Shown: piece after piece, positions 32,179 to 39,798 of the stretch
Layout: each line of letters begins with the position of its first letter
Position numbering within the stretch: position 1 is the stretch's first letter
Assembly: GCA_013823655.1 (NCBI GenBank)
Contig: PNMN01000002.1
Span: 1-39,798 of the forward strand
From: Comamonadaceae bacterium
GTDB taxonomy: Bacteria > Pseudomonadota > Gammaproteobacteria > Burkholderiales > Burkholderiaceae_C
DNA: 39,798 nt
Direction: 5' to 3'
Program-made: the position numbers and the translations under genes
Notes under the pieces: generated by a model
Seen by the model: the letters and a program-made list of their open reading frames with translations, nothing else
Told to the model about the DNA's origin: nothing
The model's database searches: none

Positions 32179-33060
32179 ATGACCGTGCTGCTGTGGATGG
32201 GGATCGTTCTGGTTGCATTGGTGGGCATTGCGCTCGGCATGCGTGCCGTCGGCGGCGCCCGATGGGACGAGATGATCCGCACGCACACCACCCAGCTCGA
32301 ATCGGGTCGCCTCGGTGCCCGAGACCGGCTGCCGTCACCCGCACGCTTCGACATGCAGGAGCTGGAGGGACTGCCCGCACCGGTGCAACGCTACTTCCGC
32401 CAGGTGCTGACCGACGGGCAGCCGATCATCGCCGCGGCCACCCTCGAGATGACCGGCACCATGAACATGTCGGCCACCGCCGAGCAGTGGAAGCCGTTCA
32501 CATCGTGGCAGCGCGTGGTCACCCGCAGGCCAGGCTTCCTGTGGGACGCTCGGGTGGTCATGTTCCCCGGCCTGCCCGCGCACGTGGAGGACAGCTACAT
32601 CGCTGGCCACGGCAGGCTGATCGCGAAGGTGCTGGGCTTGTTCACCGTGGCCGACTCGCAGGGCGAAGGCGAGATCGCACGCGGCGAGTTCATGCGCTAC
32701 TTTGCGGAAAGCCCGTGGTACCCCACCGCCTTGCTGCCCAGCCAGGGCATTCGGTGGGAAGCGGTGGACGACGCTTGCGCCCGTGCCACCCTCGTCGATG
32801 GCCCGATCAGCTTGACCCTGCTGTTCCGGTTCAACGACGCGGGCCTGATCGCCTCGGTGCGCGCCGAGGCGCGGGGCGCGGGAGCGGGGAAGGACGGGGT
32901 CATGGTGATGCTGCCCTGGGACTGCGCCTTGTCGAACTATCGGCCGCAAGGCGGCATGCAAATCCCAATGACCGGTGAAGCCGCCTGGGTGCGGCCCGAA
33001 GGCCGCAAGGTCTACTTCGTCGGGCACGTCAAGACGCTGCGCCACGAGTTCCTGCCATGA
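32179..33060 (+). CDS. DUF6544-like membrane-anchored protein
   Basis: A 293-aa protein with an N-terminal helix (VLLWMGIVLVALVGIALGMRAV) and a soluble domain. Its opening LEGLPAPVQRYFRQVLTDGQPII and middle FLWDARVVMFPGLPAHVEDSYIAGHGRL resemble a conserved family of unknown function that I recall as DUF6544. The ATG at 32179 follows AAAGGA. It overlaps the CPBP protease gene by four bases (ATGA). No catalytic function is known to me. Confidence 0.7.
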   Translation: MTVLLWMGIVLVALVGIALGMRAVGGARWDEMIRTHTTQLESGRLGARDRLPSPARFDMQELEGLPAPVQRYFRQVLTDGQPIIAAATLEMTGTMNMSATAEQWKPFTSWQRVVTRRPGFLWDARVVMFPGLPAHVEDSYIAGHGRLIAKVLGLFTVADSQGEGEIARGEFMRYFAESPWYPTALLPSQGIRWEAVDDACARATLVDGPISLTLLFRFNDAGLIASVRAEARGAGAGKDGVMVMLPWDCALSNYRPQGGMQIPMTGEAAWVRPEGRKVYFVGHVKTLRHEFLP

Positions 33061-33896
33061 CGCTGAGGGCGCGGCTGCAGCGCGCGCCACTGCTGGGCTT
33101 CTTCGCGCTGACGTTTGCCTGGTCCTGGGCGTGCTGGGCGCTGTCGCCGGCCATCAGGCCGCAGCTGCCCTGGCTTGCAACGCTGCTGATGTTTGCCGGC
33201 AGCTTCGGGCCCAGCCTGGCTGCGATCGTGGTGGTGGCGAGCACCCGCCCGAACGGGGGCCTGCGCGCCTGGCTTTCGCGGTGCCTGGAGTGGCGCATCG
33301 GCTGGGGTTGGTGGACCTTCGCTGTGCTTGTTCCCCTGGCCGTCATGCTCCTGGCGGCGGGACTGCACATCGCGCTGGGTGGCACCATCGGCACTTCGCC
33401 CGCCTCCGGGCACCTGCTGATGACCGTCGTGAACCTGCCGTTGGTTCTGCTGCTGGGTGGGCCCATGGGCGAAGAGTTCGGCTGGCGCGGCTTTGCACTG
33501 CCTGTTCTGCAAGACCGGCTGGGATGGCGGGCCGCCAGCCTGGTGCTGGGGCCGGTATGGGGTGTGTGGCACTTGCCGTTGTTCTTCATCGACGGCACCG
33601 CGCAAGCGCACATCCCGCTGGCGCTGTTCATGCTGAGCGTGGTGGCGATGTCCGTCGTGTTCACATGGCTGGTCAACCACACCGCCGGCAGCGTGGTGGC
33701 GGCACTGCTGCTTCACACGGCGATCAACTTCTGGCCGTCCGTCGTGCCCGTGTTGCCCACCGAAGGCAGCTACCGGGCCTATGCGTTCGTTGTCTCGATT
33801 CTGGTGCTGCTGGCACTTCTGGCTCTTGGACTGACGAATGAACGATCTCTTTACCGTCGACCGGCAAGGGCGAAGAACGGCAACGGAGGATCGTGA
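33057..33896 (+). CDS. CPBP-family intramembrane glutamic protease
   Basis: A 279-aa polytopic protein of the CAAX-protease/bacteriocin-processing family. The catalytic motifs are GEEFGWRGF (EExxxR), VWGVWHLPLFF (FxxxH-type) and LLLHTAINFW. About seven to eight helices are predictable from the hydrophobic runs. The start overlaps the DUF6544-like stop. Members cleave prenylated or small peptides in the membrane; the substrate here is unknown but may be linked to the two upstream exported proteins. Confidence 0.85.
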   Translation: MTLRARLQRAPLLGFFALTFAWSWACWALSPAIRPQLPWLATLLMFAGSFGPSLAAIVVVASTRPNGGLRAWLSRCLEWRIGWGWWTFAVLVPLAVMLLAAGLHIALGGTIGTSPASGHLLMTVVNLPLVLLLGGPMGEEFGWRGFALPVLQDRLGWRAASLVLGPVWGVWHLPLFFIDGTAQAHIPLALFMLSVVAMSVVFTWLVNHTAGSVVAALLLHTAINFWPSVVPVLPTEGSYRAYAFVVSILVLLALLALGLTNERSLYRRPARAKNGNGGS

Positions 33897-34051
33897 ATAC
33901 CAACTCACACTCGGCGTGAACACTCTGGCGAGTTCTGCGCCGGTCTACTTGCTGAACGGCCGGCCATAGGTGCCCACCTTGTTGTACGTGGACACGTAGC
34001 ATCTCCGATCAGTCTTGCCTTTAAAAGACGGGGTCAATTGGGCGCTTACCT
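33897..34051. other. Short gap with a possible C-terminal gene fragment
   Basis: On the minus strand, part of this gap reads CYVSTYNKVGTYGRPFSK followed by a stop, which looks like the end of a real protein but lacks a start or body. It could be a scar of insertion beside the integrase. No repeat of the tRNA-Arg 3' end was seen here by eye. Confidence 0.3.
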
Positions 34052-35305
34052 TTATACAGCGCGTCTTGGCGGCTTTTGTTTGGCGGGGGCATTGACACCT
34101 GTGCGCAGCCGTTCCAGGTAGTTGGCCCACTCATCCATCATTTTTCGGCGCTGCTCCATGAACTCGGCACGGTCGTAGGCTGCACCCAGCGGACCGGATT
34201 TTCCGTGGGCAAGCTGGGCTTCGATTACATCGGGGTGCATGTTCAGCTTTTCGACCATGATGGTCCTGGCCATGGCGCGAAAGCCGTGCGGCGTCATGTC
34301 GTCATTGCTGTAGCCCATGCGCCTCAGCGCCACGCGCAGCGTGTTTTCGCTCATGGGACGCTGCGAGCCGACCAGACTGGGGAACACATATGGCGAGTGC
34401 CCGGTGAGCGGGAACAGCTCACGCAGCTGTTTGACGGCCTGAGGGGGCAGGGGAACGACATGCGGTCGGCCATTGAGTTTGCCGTAGACCGTGCGTTTCA
34501 TCTTCGCCGCGGGGATGGTCCAGACGCGACCGTCGAGATTGACCTCGTTCCATTGCATGGCCCGCATGTTGCCCGGGCGCTGGAAGAGCAGGGCGGACAG
34601 GAGCAGGGCAGCTCGTGTGACAGGCTGGCCAGAATAGTCGTGGATCGCCCGCATCAGTTCGCCGGCCTGAGTTGGTTCCAGGATAGCGGCCATGTGTTTG
34701 ATGTTCAGCGGCTGCAGGGCGCCATGAAGGTCGGGCGCGGGATTGCGCTCGCAGCGGCCAGTGGCCACTCCATAGCGGAACACTTGGCCAGCGGTCTGGC
34801 GCAGGGTGTGCGCGGTTTCCCTGGCGCCCCGTTTTTCGATCTTGCGGAGCGTGTTCAGCAGCATGGGGGCCGTGATCTCCGGCAGGGGAACAGGGCCAAT
34901 CCAGGGGAACAAGTCCTTTTCCATGCGTTCGAGCCAACGTTCCCCGTACTGTTTGCTCCATCCGCTGGCCTTGGTGGCATGCAACTCGCGCGCGACTTCC
35001 TCGAAGGTGTTGGCCTCAGAAAGCTGGGCCTCCAGTTTCTCTATCTGCCGACGCTTGGACGGGTCCGAGCCCGATTGCAGGGTGCGGCGGGCGACGTCGC
35101 GTTCGCTGCGGGCTTGCTTCAGGGAGACTGCCGGGTAGGTACCGAGCGCGATGCGTTTTTCTTTGCTGGCGAAGTAGTACTTCCAGAACCAGCGCCTGGA
35201 TCCGCTGGGCGAAATCTCCAGGTAAAGACCACCGGCATCGGTCAGTCGAGCACGTGTCTTGCCTGGCGGGCAAACGGCGGATTTGCAGGCGATATCGGTC
35301 AACAT
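34052..35305 (-). CDS. P4-type tyrosine integrase beside tRNA-Arg
   Basis: A 417-aa site-specific recombinase. An N-terminal arm-binding DUF4102-type domain (LTDAGGLYLEISPSGSRRWFWKYY) is followed by a core-binding domain (~105-200) and the catalytic domain with LLFQRPGNMRAMQW (first Arg), TPHGFRAMART (HxxR), QLAHG (His) and GAAYDRAEF (nucleophile Tyr). The ATG at 35305 starts the usual family N-terminus; the frame upstream is an artefact. It starts 185 bases from the 3' end of tRNA-Arg and points away from it, the normal layout for an island integrated in a tRNA gene, so any island would extend leftward from here. Confidence 0.92.
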   Translation of the reverse strand: MLTDIACKSAVCPPGKTRARLTDAGGLYLEISPSGSRRWFWKYYFASKEKRIALGTYPAVSLKQARSERDVARRTLQSGSDPSKRRQIEKLEAQLSEANTFEEVARELHATKASGWSKQYGERWLERMEKDLFPWIGPVPLPEITAPMLLNTLRKIEKRGARETAHTLRQTAGQVFRYGVATGRCERNPAPDLHGALQPLNIKHMAAILEPTQAGELMRAIHDYSGQPVTRAALLLSALLFQRPGNMRAMQWNEVNLDGRVWTIPAAKMKRTVYGKLNGRPHVVPLPPQAVKQLRELFPLTGHSPYVFPSLVGSQRPMSENTLRVALRRMGYSNDDMTPHGFRAMARTIMVEKLNMHPDVIEAQLAHGKSGPLGAAYDRAEFMEQRRKMMDEWANYLERLRTGVNAPAKQKPPRRAV

Positions 35306-35489
35306 AGGGGAACAACTTTGGCTGAACGTCCAAAATCGGTGGGTTGTTCCCCTAATTGTTCCCCTGTTTTGACCGAGCTGCAACGGGTCTGTCCGCAATC
35401 TTGCGGGACGTCAATTTCAATAAACTGTATTGAAATCAACGATTTGCGAGACAATCTGGGACTTCCTGGGACCTCTTGAATCTTTTCAA

Positions 35490-35566
35490 TGGCCTACCCG
35501 GAGGGACTCGAACCCCCGACCTGCTGCTTAGAAGGCAGCTGCTCTATCCAGTTGAGCTACGGGTAG
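35490..35566 (-). tRNA. tRNA-Arg(TCT)
   Basis: The minus strand folds as a 77-base tRNA with acceptor CTACCCG/CGGGTAG, anticodon stem GCTGC/GCAGC around loop CTTCTAA (anticodon TCT), the T-arm GGTTCGAGTCC and an encoded CCA end at 35490. Its 3' end faces the integrase gene and is the likely attachment site. Confidence 0.96.
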
Positions 35567-35590
35567 ACAGGGTGATCCTGAGACGAAAAA

Positions 35591-35612
35591 GGCCCACGGA
35601 GTGGGCCTTTTT
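35591..35612. terminator. Terminator hairpin between the two tRNA genes
   Basis: GGCCCAC-GGA-GTGGGCC forms a 7-bp stem bordered by five A on the left and five T on the right, so it can work in both directions. It follows tRNA-Pro on the minus strand. Confidence 0.85.
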
Positions 35613-35624
35613 GTTTTTCAAAGA

Positions 35625-35701
35625 TGGTCGGAGCGGCGGGATTCGAACTCGCGACCCTCTGCTCCCAAAGCAGATGCGCTACCAGGCTGCGCTACGCTCC
35701 G
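35625..35701 (-). tRNA. tRNA-Pro(TGG)
   Basis: A 77-base minus-strand tRNA with acceptor CGGAGCG/CGCTCCG, anticodon loop TTTGGGA (anticodon TGG), T-arm AGTTCGAATCC and an encoded CCA at 35625. Confidence 0.96.
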
Positions 35702-35826
35702 ACTAGCGGCGGATTGTACCTGTTGGTTGAGCCGCTTCTGGCCGACGATGCAAATTGTTCAACCATGGCCTGTACCTTCGCCGGGTGTGAGGCAGATAAT
35801 GAAACATCCACGGGAATCACACGGCC

Positions 35827-36492
35827 ATGTTTGAACGCTTGAAAAACGCTTTCTCGGCACGTGCGGCGGCCAGCGACGCCGACGAAGGTCTTGCCCAGTG
35901 GGCGCATGAGCGCCTGCTCAATCACATGCCCCTGCTCGGTGGCGCTTATGCGATGGGTGGACGCCTGCTGGACCGCCCGTTTCGCGCCGAATGCATCGCC
36001 ACTTCACGTGCGTACATGCAGGGCATGGAGTTGATGGCCAAGGCGGATCTGGGCCTCACACCCGAGATCAACGTGATCGTGATGAACCGTTCGCTCAAGC
36101 GCCGCCTGGAGGTGATGGCGCAGGAGCTGTACGCCGAGGTCACGGATGCCTTGCAGACCACGGCGAAAGCGCTGCCTGAAGAGGTGCGCTGGTTGTCGAT
36201 GTACCGCGATGCGGGCTGGCCCGGTCTGGACGATGCCTTCTGGGGCCGCTATGCGGTGCTCACGGATGCGCCCGAAACGGCCCGCCAGTGGCTGGATGCG
36301 GACAGCATCGCGATGCTCATGGACTGGCCGGCCGAGCCGGGTTGGGACGCGCCGCGCCTGTTCATGCTGACCCGTGGCAGGACCTACCTGCGCATGCAGG
36401 CGGACCAGCCCGGCGACAGCACTTCAGCGCTGCATGCGCTGGATATCTTTGAGCATCTCAGCGGGAGCGCCCTGCGGCTGCTTGAGCGCTGA
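35827..36492 (+). CDS. Conserved hypothetical protein (221 aa)
   Basis: I do not recognise a named family. The protein is soluble-looking with a helical N-terminal half (RLKNAFSARAAASDADEGLAQW, LYAEVTDALQTTAKALPEEVRW). No signal peptide or catalytic motif is seen. It starts at the ATG at 35827. It ends just before a GC-rich hairpin shared with the convergent acyl-CoA dehydrogenase gene. Its composition matches the housekeeping genes to the right. Confidence 0.7.
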   Translation: MFERLKNAFSARAAASDADEGLAQWAHERLLNHMPLLGGAYAMGGRLLDRPFRAECIATSRAYMQGMELMAKADLGLTPEINVIVMNRSLKRRLEVMAQELYAEVTDALQTTAKALPEEVRWLSMYRDAGWPGLDDAFWGRYAVLTDAPETARQWLDADSIAMLMDWPAEPGWDAPRLFMLTRGRTYLRMQADQPGDSTSALHALDIFEHLSGSALRLLER

Positions 36493-36496
36493 TATG

Positions 36497-36515
36497 CCGC
36501 CCGAGGGCCGGGCGG
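36497..36515. terminator. GC-rich hairpin between convergent genes
   Basis: CCGCCCG-AGGGC-CGGGCGG is a perfect 7-bp stem with a 5-base loop between the ends of two convergent genes. There is no T-run, so its strength as a terminator is uncertain. Confidence 0.45.
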
Positions 36516-36518
36516 GAC

Positions 36519-37778
36519 TCAGCAGCCCCGCGTGACGGGCATGTCCACGCCGGTCTTGACGACCATGTGCCTGGCCAGTTCCAGTTTGGCAATCGACTGG
36601 CGATGCACCTCGTCGGGGCCGTCGGCCAGGCGCAGGGTGCGCTGGTTGGCGTAGCTGTAGGCGAGCGGAAAGTCGTCGCTCACGCCGGCGCCGCCGTGGG
36701 CCTGGATGGCCATGTCGATGACGTCGCAGGCCATGTTGGGGGCCACCACCTTGATCATCGCGATCTCGGCTTTGGCGACCTTGTTGCCCACGGTGTCCAT
36801 CATGTAGGCGGCCTTGAGTGTGAGCAGGCGCGCCATTTCGATGCGGCAGCGCGCATCGGCAATGCGCTCGTGCCAGACCGACTGGGCCGATATCGGCTTG
36901 CCGAAGGCGATGCGGCTGTTGAGCCGCTTGCACATGAGTTCGAGTGCGCGCTCGGCCGCGCCGATGCTGCGCATGCAGTGGTGGATGCGACCGGGGCCGA
37001 GGCGCCCTTGCGCAATCTCGAAGCCGCGGCCTTCGCCCAGCAGCAGGTTGCCGACCGGCACGCGCACGTTGTTCAGGCGCACCTCCATGTGGCCGTGCGG
37101 TGCGTCGTCGTAGCCAAACACCGAGAGCGGTCGCACCACTTCGATGCCCGGCGCGCTGGACGGCACCACGATCATGGATTGCTGCGAATGGCGCGGCGCA
37201 TCGGGGTTGGTCTTGCCCATGACGATGTAGACCGCGCAGCGCGGGTCGCCGGCACCGGACGACCACCACTTCAGCCCGTTGATGACGTATTCATCGCCGT
37301 CGCGTTCGATGCTGCACTGGATGTTGGTGGCGTCGGACGAGGCCACGGCAGGTTCGGTCATCAGGAAGGCGGAGCGGAATTCGCCTTTGAGCAACGGCTC
37401 CAGCCAACGGTCTTTCAGTGCTTCGCTGGCGTAGCGTTCCAGGGTTTCCATGTTCCCGGTATCGGGTGCCGAGCAGTTGAACACCTCGGCGGCGAACGGC
37501 ACCCGGCCCATGATCTCGCACAGCGGCGCGTACTCCAGATTGGACAGGCCTTCGGGCGCGCGCGCGCTGCTCGGCAGGAACAGGTTCCAGAGGCCGACGG
37601 CCCGGGCTTTGGGTTTGAGCTCTTCGACCAGGGTGGTGGGTAGCCAGGCGTTGCCGTTGGCGCGGTTGGCTGCGATTTCGGCGAAAAAGCGGCCCTCGTT
37701 CGTGTAGATGTGCTCGTCCATGAACGCCAGCAGACGTTCGCGCATGTCCTTGACCTTGTCCGTGTAATCGAAGTTCAT
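36519..37778 (-). CDS. Acyl-CoA dehydrogenase family protein
   Basis: A 419-aa FAD flavoenzyme that removes two hydrogens from an acyl-CoA. Family signatures are [75 protein letters not shown] and the C-terminal [35 protein letters not shown]. The ATG at 37778 begins [10 protein letters not shown]; the longer frame is an artefact. The protein resembles the long-form members paired with aminoglycoside-phosphotransferase-like proteins (ACAD10/11-like), and such a gene is directly upstream. Confidence 0.93.
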   Translation of the reverse strand: MNFDYTDKVKDMRERLLAFMDEHIYTNEGRFFAEIAANRANGNAWLPTTLVEELKPKARAVGLWNLFLPSSARAPEGLSNLEYAPLCEIMGRVPFAAEVFNCSAPDTGNMETLERYASEALKDRWLEPLLKGEFRSAFLMTEPAVASSDATNIQCSIERDGDEYVINGLKWWSSGAGDPRCAVYIVMGKTNPDAPRHSQQSMIVVPSSAPGIEVVRPLSVFGYDDAPHGHMEVRLNNVRVPVGNLLLGEGRGFEIAQGRLGPGRIHHCMRSIGAAERALELMCKRLNSRIAFGKPISAQSVWHERIADARCRIEMARLLTLKAAYMMDTVGNKVAKAEIAMIKVVAPNMACDVIDMAIQAHGGAGVSDDFPLAYSYANQRTLRLADGPDEVHRQSIAKLELARHMVVKTGVDMPVTRGC

Positions 37779-37833
37779 GGGGTGTTCCTGGGTGGCGTTT
37801 GTTTGAACAGCGTGGTGTGTGGAGAAAGAGCGA

Positions 37834-38919
37834 TCAGGACTTCTGCGCAAAGCGCCAGGCCATCTCGGCCAGGGGGCGCGCGCCTGCGGCCGAGGCCAGA
37901 GCCTGGGCGCTGGATGCGGTGCCTGTTTCGACCCGTTTGGCGATGCCTTGCAGGATGGCGGCGAGACGGAACAGGTTGTAGGCCAGGTAGAAGTTCCAGT
38001 CGGCCTGGAGCTGCCCGGGGGTGGCAAAGCCGGTGCGTTCGCAGTAGCGGGAGATGTATTCGGCCTCGGTGGGAATGCCCAGGGCTTGCACGTCCAGGCC
38101 GCCGATGCCCCGGAAGGCGCCGGGCGGGATGTGCCAGCCCATGCAGTGGTAGCTGAAGTCGGCCAGTGGATGGCCCAGCGTGGAGAGCTCCCAGTCCAGG
38201 ATGGCCAGCACGCGCGGCTCTGTCGGGTGGAACATCAGGTTGTCGAGCCGGTAGTCGCCGTGCACGATGGACACCAGCGACTCGTCGCGCGCCATGGCCG
38301 GTATGTGCTGCGGCAGCCAGTCCATGAGCCGGTCCATTTCAGGGATGGGCTGGGTGATGGAGGCCACGTACTGCTTGCTCCAGCGACCGATCTGGCGCTC
38401 GAAATAGTTGCCGGGTTTGCCGTAGCTCCCGAGCCCGATGGCCTGTGGGTTGACCGTGTGCAGCGCCGCCAGCACGCGGTTCATCTCGTCGTACACCGCG
38501 CCGCGCTGCGCGTTGGACAGCTCGGGCAGGGACTGGTCCCACATCACGCGGCCTTCCACGCATTGCATGACGTAGAACGCACGGCCGATGACCGATTCGT
38601 CCTCGCACAGCGCATGCATCTGCGCCACCGGCACGCCGGTGCCGTGCAGTGCGCCCATGACGCGAAACTCGCGCTCGATCGCGTGCGCCGACGGCAGCAG
38701 CCTGGCCACCGGGCCGGGCTTGGCGCGCATCACGTAGGCGCGCGCGGGTGTGATGAGTTTGTAGGTGGGGTTGGATTGTCCGCCCTTGAACATTTCCACC
38801 GACAGCGGGCCGGAAAAACCGCTCATGCTTGCTTCCAGCCAGCGCTGGAGGGCGGGGATGTCGAAGGCGTGCTGCGCCGCCACCGGTCTCGTGCCGGTGA
38901 AGTTCTGATGATCTGTCAT
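37834..38919 (-). CDS. Aminoglycoside phosphotransferase-like kinase (ACAD10/11 N-terminal type)
   Basis: A 361-aa kinase-fold protein with nucleotide-loop-like [10 protein letters not shown], the catalytic Brenner motif [17 protein letters not shown] and the metal-binding [16 protein letters not shown]. In animals the related domain is fused to acyl-CoA dehydrogenase (ACAD10/11) and phosphorylates hydroxy-acyl-CoAs so they can be dehydrated. Here the two are separate neighbours 55 bases apart, supporting the same pathway. It is not expected to give antibiotic resistance. Confidence 0.9.
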   Translation of the reverse strand: MTDHQNFTGTRPVAAQHAFDIPALQRWLEASMSGFSGPLSVEMFKGGQSNPTYKLITPARAYVMRAKPGPVARLLPSAHAIEREFRVMGALHGTGVPVAQMHALCEDESVIGRAFYVMQCVEGRVMWDQSLPELSNAQRGAVYDEMNRVLAALHTVNPQAIGLGSYGKPGNYFERQIGRWSKQYVASITQPIPEMDRLMDWLPQHIPAMARDESLVSIVHGDYRLDNLMFHPTEPRVLAILDWELSTLGHPLADFSYHCMGWHIPPGAFRGIGGLDVQALGIPTEAEYISRYCERTGFATPGQLQADWNFYLAYNLFRLAAILQGIAKRVETGTASSAQALASAAGARPLAEMAWRFAQKS

Positions 38920-38953
38920 GCGGTCACGAGGGCAGAGGGGCGCAAGGACCCGG

Positions 38954-39673
38954 TCAGGTTTCGGCTTCGGCGATGCGCATGAGCATGTCGCGGTTGCGCA
39001 CCACCAGGCCACCCTGCTCGATGCGGATCGCGTTCTCGCGCTCCATCGACTTGAGCTCCTGGTTCACCCGCTGGCGCGAGGCGCCGAGCAGTTGCGCCAG
39101 TTCTTCCTGCGCCAGTTGCAGGCCGATGCGCACCTCGTTGCCGTCTGACAGGCAGGGCACACCGTAGCTGCGCACCAGGTGCAGCAACTGCTTGGCCAGG
39201 CGCGCGCGCAGCGGCAGGGTGTTGAGGTCTTCCACCAGACCGAAGAGCGTGCGGATGCGCCGCGCCTGCAGGCGCATCAGCGCTTCGTACAGCTCCACAT
39301 GGGTGCTGAGAATCTTCTTGAAATCGTTGCGGGCCACGCACAGCAGCGTGGTCGGCCCGTGCGCATAGGCATCGTGCGTGCGCTGGTCGCCGTCGAACAT
39401 CGCCACGTCGCCGAACCACACACCCGGCTCCACGTAGGTCAGGGTGATCTGTTTGCCAGAGAGCGAGGTCGAACTCACGCGCACCGCACCGCGCGCCACG
39501 GCGGTCCATTCGGACGGCGGGTCGCCGCGCGCGACGATCAGGTCGCTGTCCTTGAACCGCTTGACGTAGGCGCATCGGAGTATGTCGTGACGCAGGGAGG
39601 GTGAAAGACTCGCGAACCAGCGACCACCATTGATCGCCTCGCGTTCTTCCATTGTCAGAATCGGTTCATCCAT
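38954..39673 (-). CDS. Crp/Fnr-family transcription regulator
   Basis: A 239-aa regulator. A cyclic-nucleotide-binding-like beta-roll covers about residues 18-140 (GDPPSEWTAVARGAVRVSS, PGVWFGDVAMFDGDQRTHDAYA) and the C-terminal winged helix covers the rest (IGLQLAQEELAQLLGASRQRVNQELKSME). There is no Fnr-type N-terminal cysteine cluster, so it is not an oxygen-sensing Fnr. The gene precedes the phosphotransferase-like and acyl-CoA dehydrogenase genes by 34 bases and may control them. Confidence 0.9.
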   Translation of the reverse strand: MDEPILTMEEREAINGGRWFASLSPSLRHDILRCAYVKRFKDSDLIVARGDPPSEWTAVARGAVRVSSTSLSGKQITLTYVEPGVWFGDVAMFDGDQRTHDAYAHGPTTLLCVARNDFKKILSTHVELYEALMRLQARRIRTLFGLVEDLNTLPLRARLAKQLLHLVRSYGVPCLSDGNEVRIGLQLAQEELAQLLGASRQRVNQELKSMERENAIRIEQGGLVVRNRDMLMRIAEAET

Positions 39674-39798
39674 AGCGTGTCTTTTGAGTGACTGAATTGG
39701 CGTCCATTGTCACCACTGGGACGGGGTGTCGGCATCAGGGATAGTGTGGGGAGCTGTCCCGCAGGTGTCGCTGAGTCGCTCTGCAAATCAGAGCGTGG

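Noticed and set aside
33897-34051. Second attachment site copy of tRNA-Arg beside the integrase stop
   Set aside because: No match to the tRNA 3' end was found here by eye.
1-39798. CRISPR arrays, rRNA genes and complete insertion sequences
   Set aside because: No regularly spaced repeats, rRNA sequence or transposase with terminal repeats were seen in reading the window.

Overview
The window looks like a chromosomal segment of a Burkholderiales bacterium, most likely Comamonadaceae (Hydrogenophaga/Acidovorax-like). The evidence is high G+C, Comamonadaceae-like protein sequences, a FisR-type sulfane-sulfur regulator beside sulfide-oxidation genes, and ordinary housekeeping genes at the right end. 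This placement is read from the proteins only; no search was run.

Layout. (1) 1-7.2 kb: accessory DNA. A mobilisation (MobC-like) gene end is followed by a tight three-gene minus-strand operon (913, 573 and 497 aa) that I cannot assign to any family. It has its own sigma70-like promoter, 1-16 nt gene junctions and visibly higher G+C than its surroundings. It is the best candidate here for an undescribed system. (2) 7.9-10.8 kb: a cyanide-insensitive (CIO-type) bd quinol oxidase operon (cioA, cioB, DUF2474 peptide, a 53-aa ORF) behind a sigma54-like -24/-12 element. (3) 10.85-14.9 kb, plus strand: 1-Cys peroxiredoxin, persulfide dioxygenase, SulP anion transporter and a periplasmic DsrE-like protein. 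(4) 14.9-18.9 kb, minus strand: a six-gene operon (orphan Rieske protein, degenerate metallo-beta-lactamase-fold protein, SQR-like flavoprotein, truncated haemoglobin, thioredoxin-fold protein, thioesterase). (5) 19.07-20.43 kb: a FisR-like sigma54 activator whose sensor cysteines (C49, C60, C67) keep the spacing I recall for FisR. (6) 20.5-26.35 kb, minus strand: a second six-gene operon (bd-oxidase-like membrane protein fused to cytochrome c, a second membrane subunit, FccA, FccB, cytochrome c4-like, methyltransferase). (7) 27-30.7 kb: TetR, HlyD, ABC permease and ABC ATPase export operon. (8) 31-33.9 kb: Acg-like nitroreductase, DUF6544-like protein and CPBP protease. (9) 34-35.7 kb: a P4-type integrase next to tRNA-Arg(TCT), then a terminator and tRNA-Pro(TGG). 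(10) 35.8-39.7 kb: a hypothetical gene, then Crp/Fnr regulator, aminoglycoside-phosphotransferase-like protein and acyl-CoA dehydrogenase.

How the parts fit. Regions 2-6 read as one sulfide/persulfide physiology locus. FccAB (and probably the SQR-like protein) oxidise sulfide, and persulfide dioxygenase oxidises the persulfide product. DsrE and the thioredoxin-fold protein may carry or reduce sulfur, and SulP may export sulfite or sulfate. Electrons leave through c-type cytochromes to bd-type oxidases, a class known to tolerate sulfide. Three sigma54-like promoters (before cioA, the Rieske operon and the Fcc operon) each have an upstream inverted repeat built from TGCC/GGCA half-sites about 90-130 bp away. 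This suggests one FisR-controlled regulon that includes two different bd-type oxidases. The promoter and operator calls come from reading the sequence by eye, not from computation.
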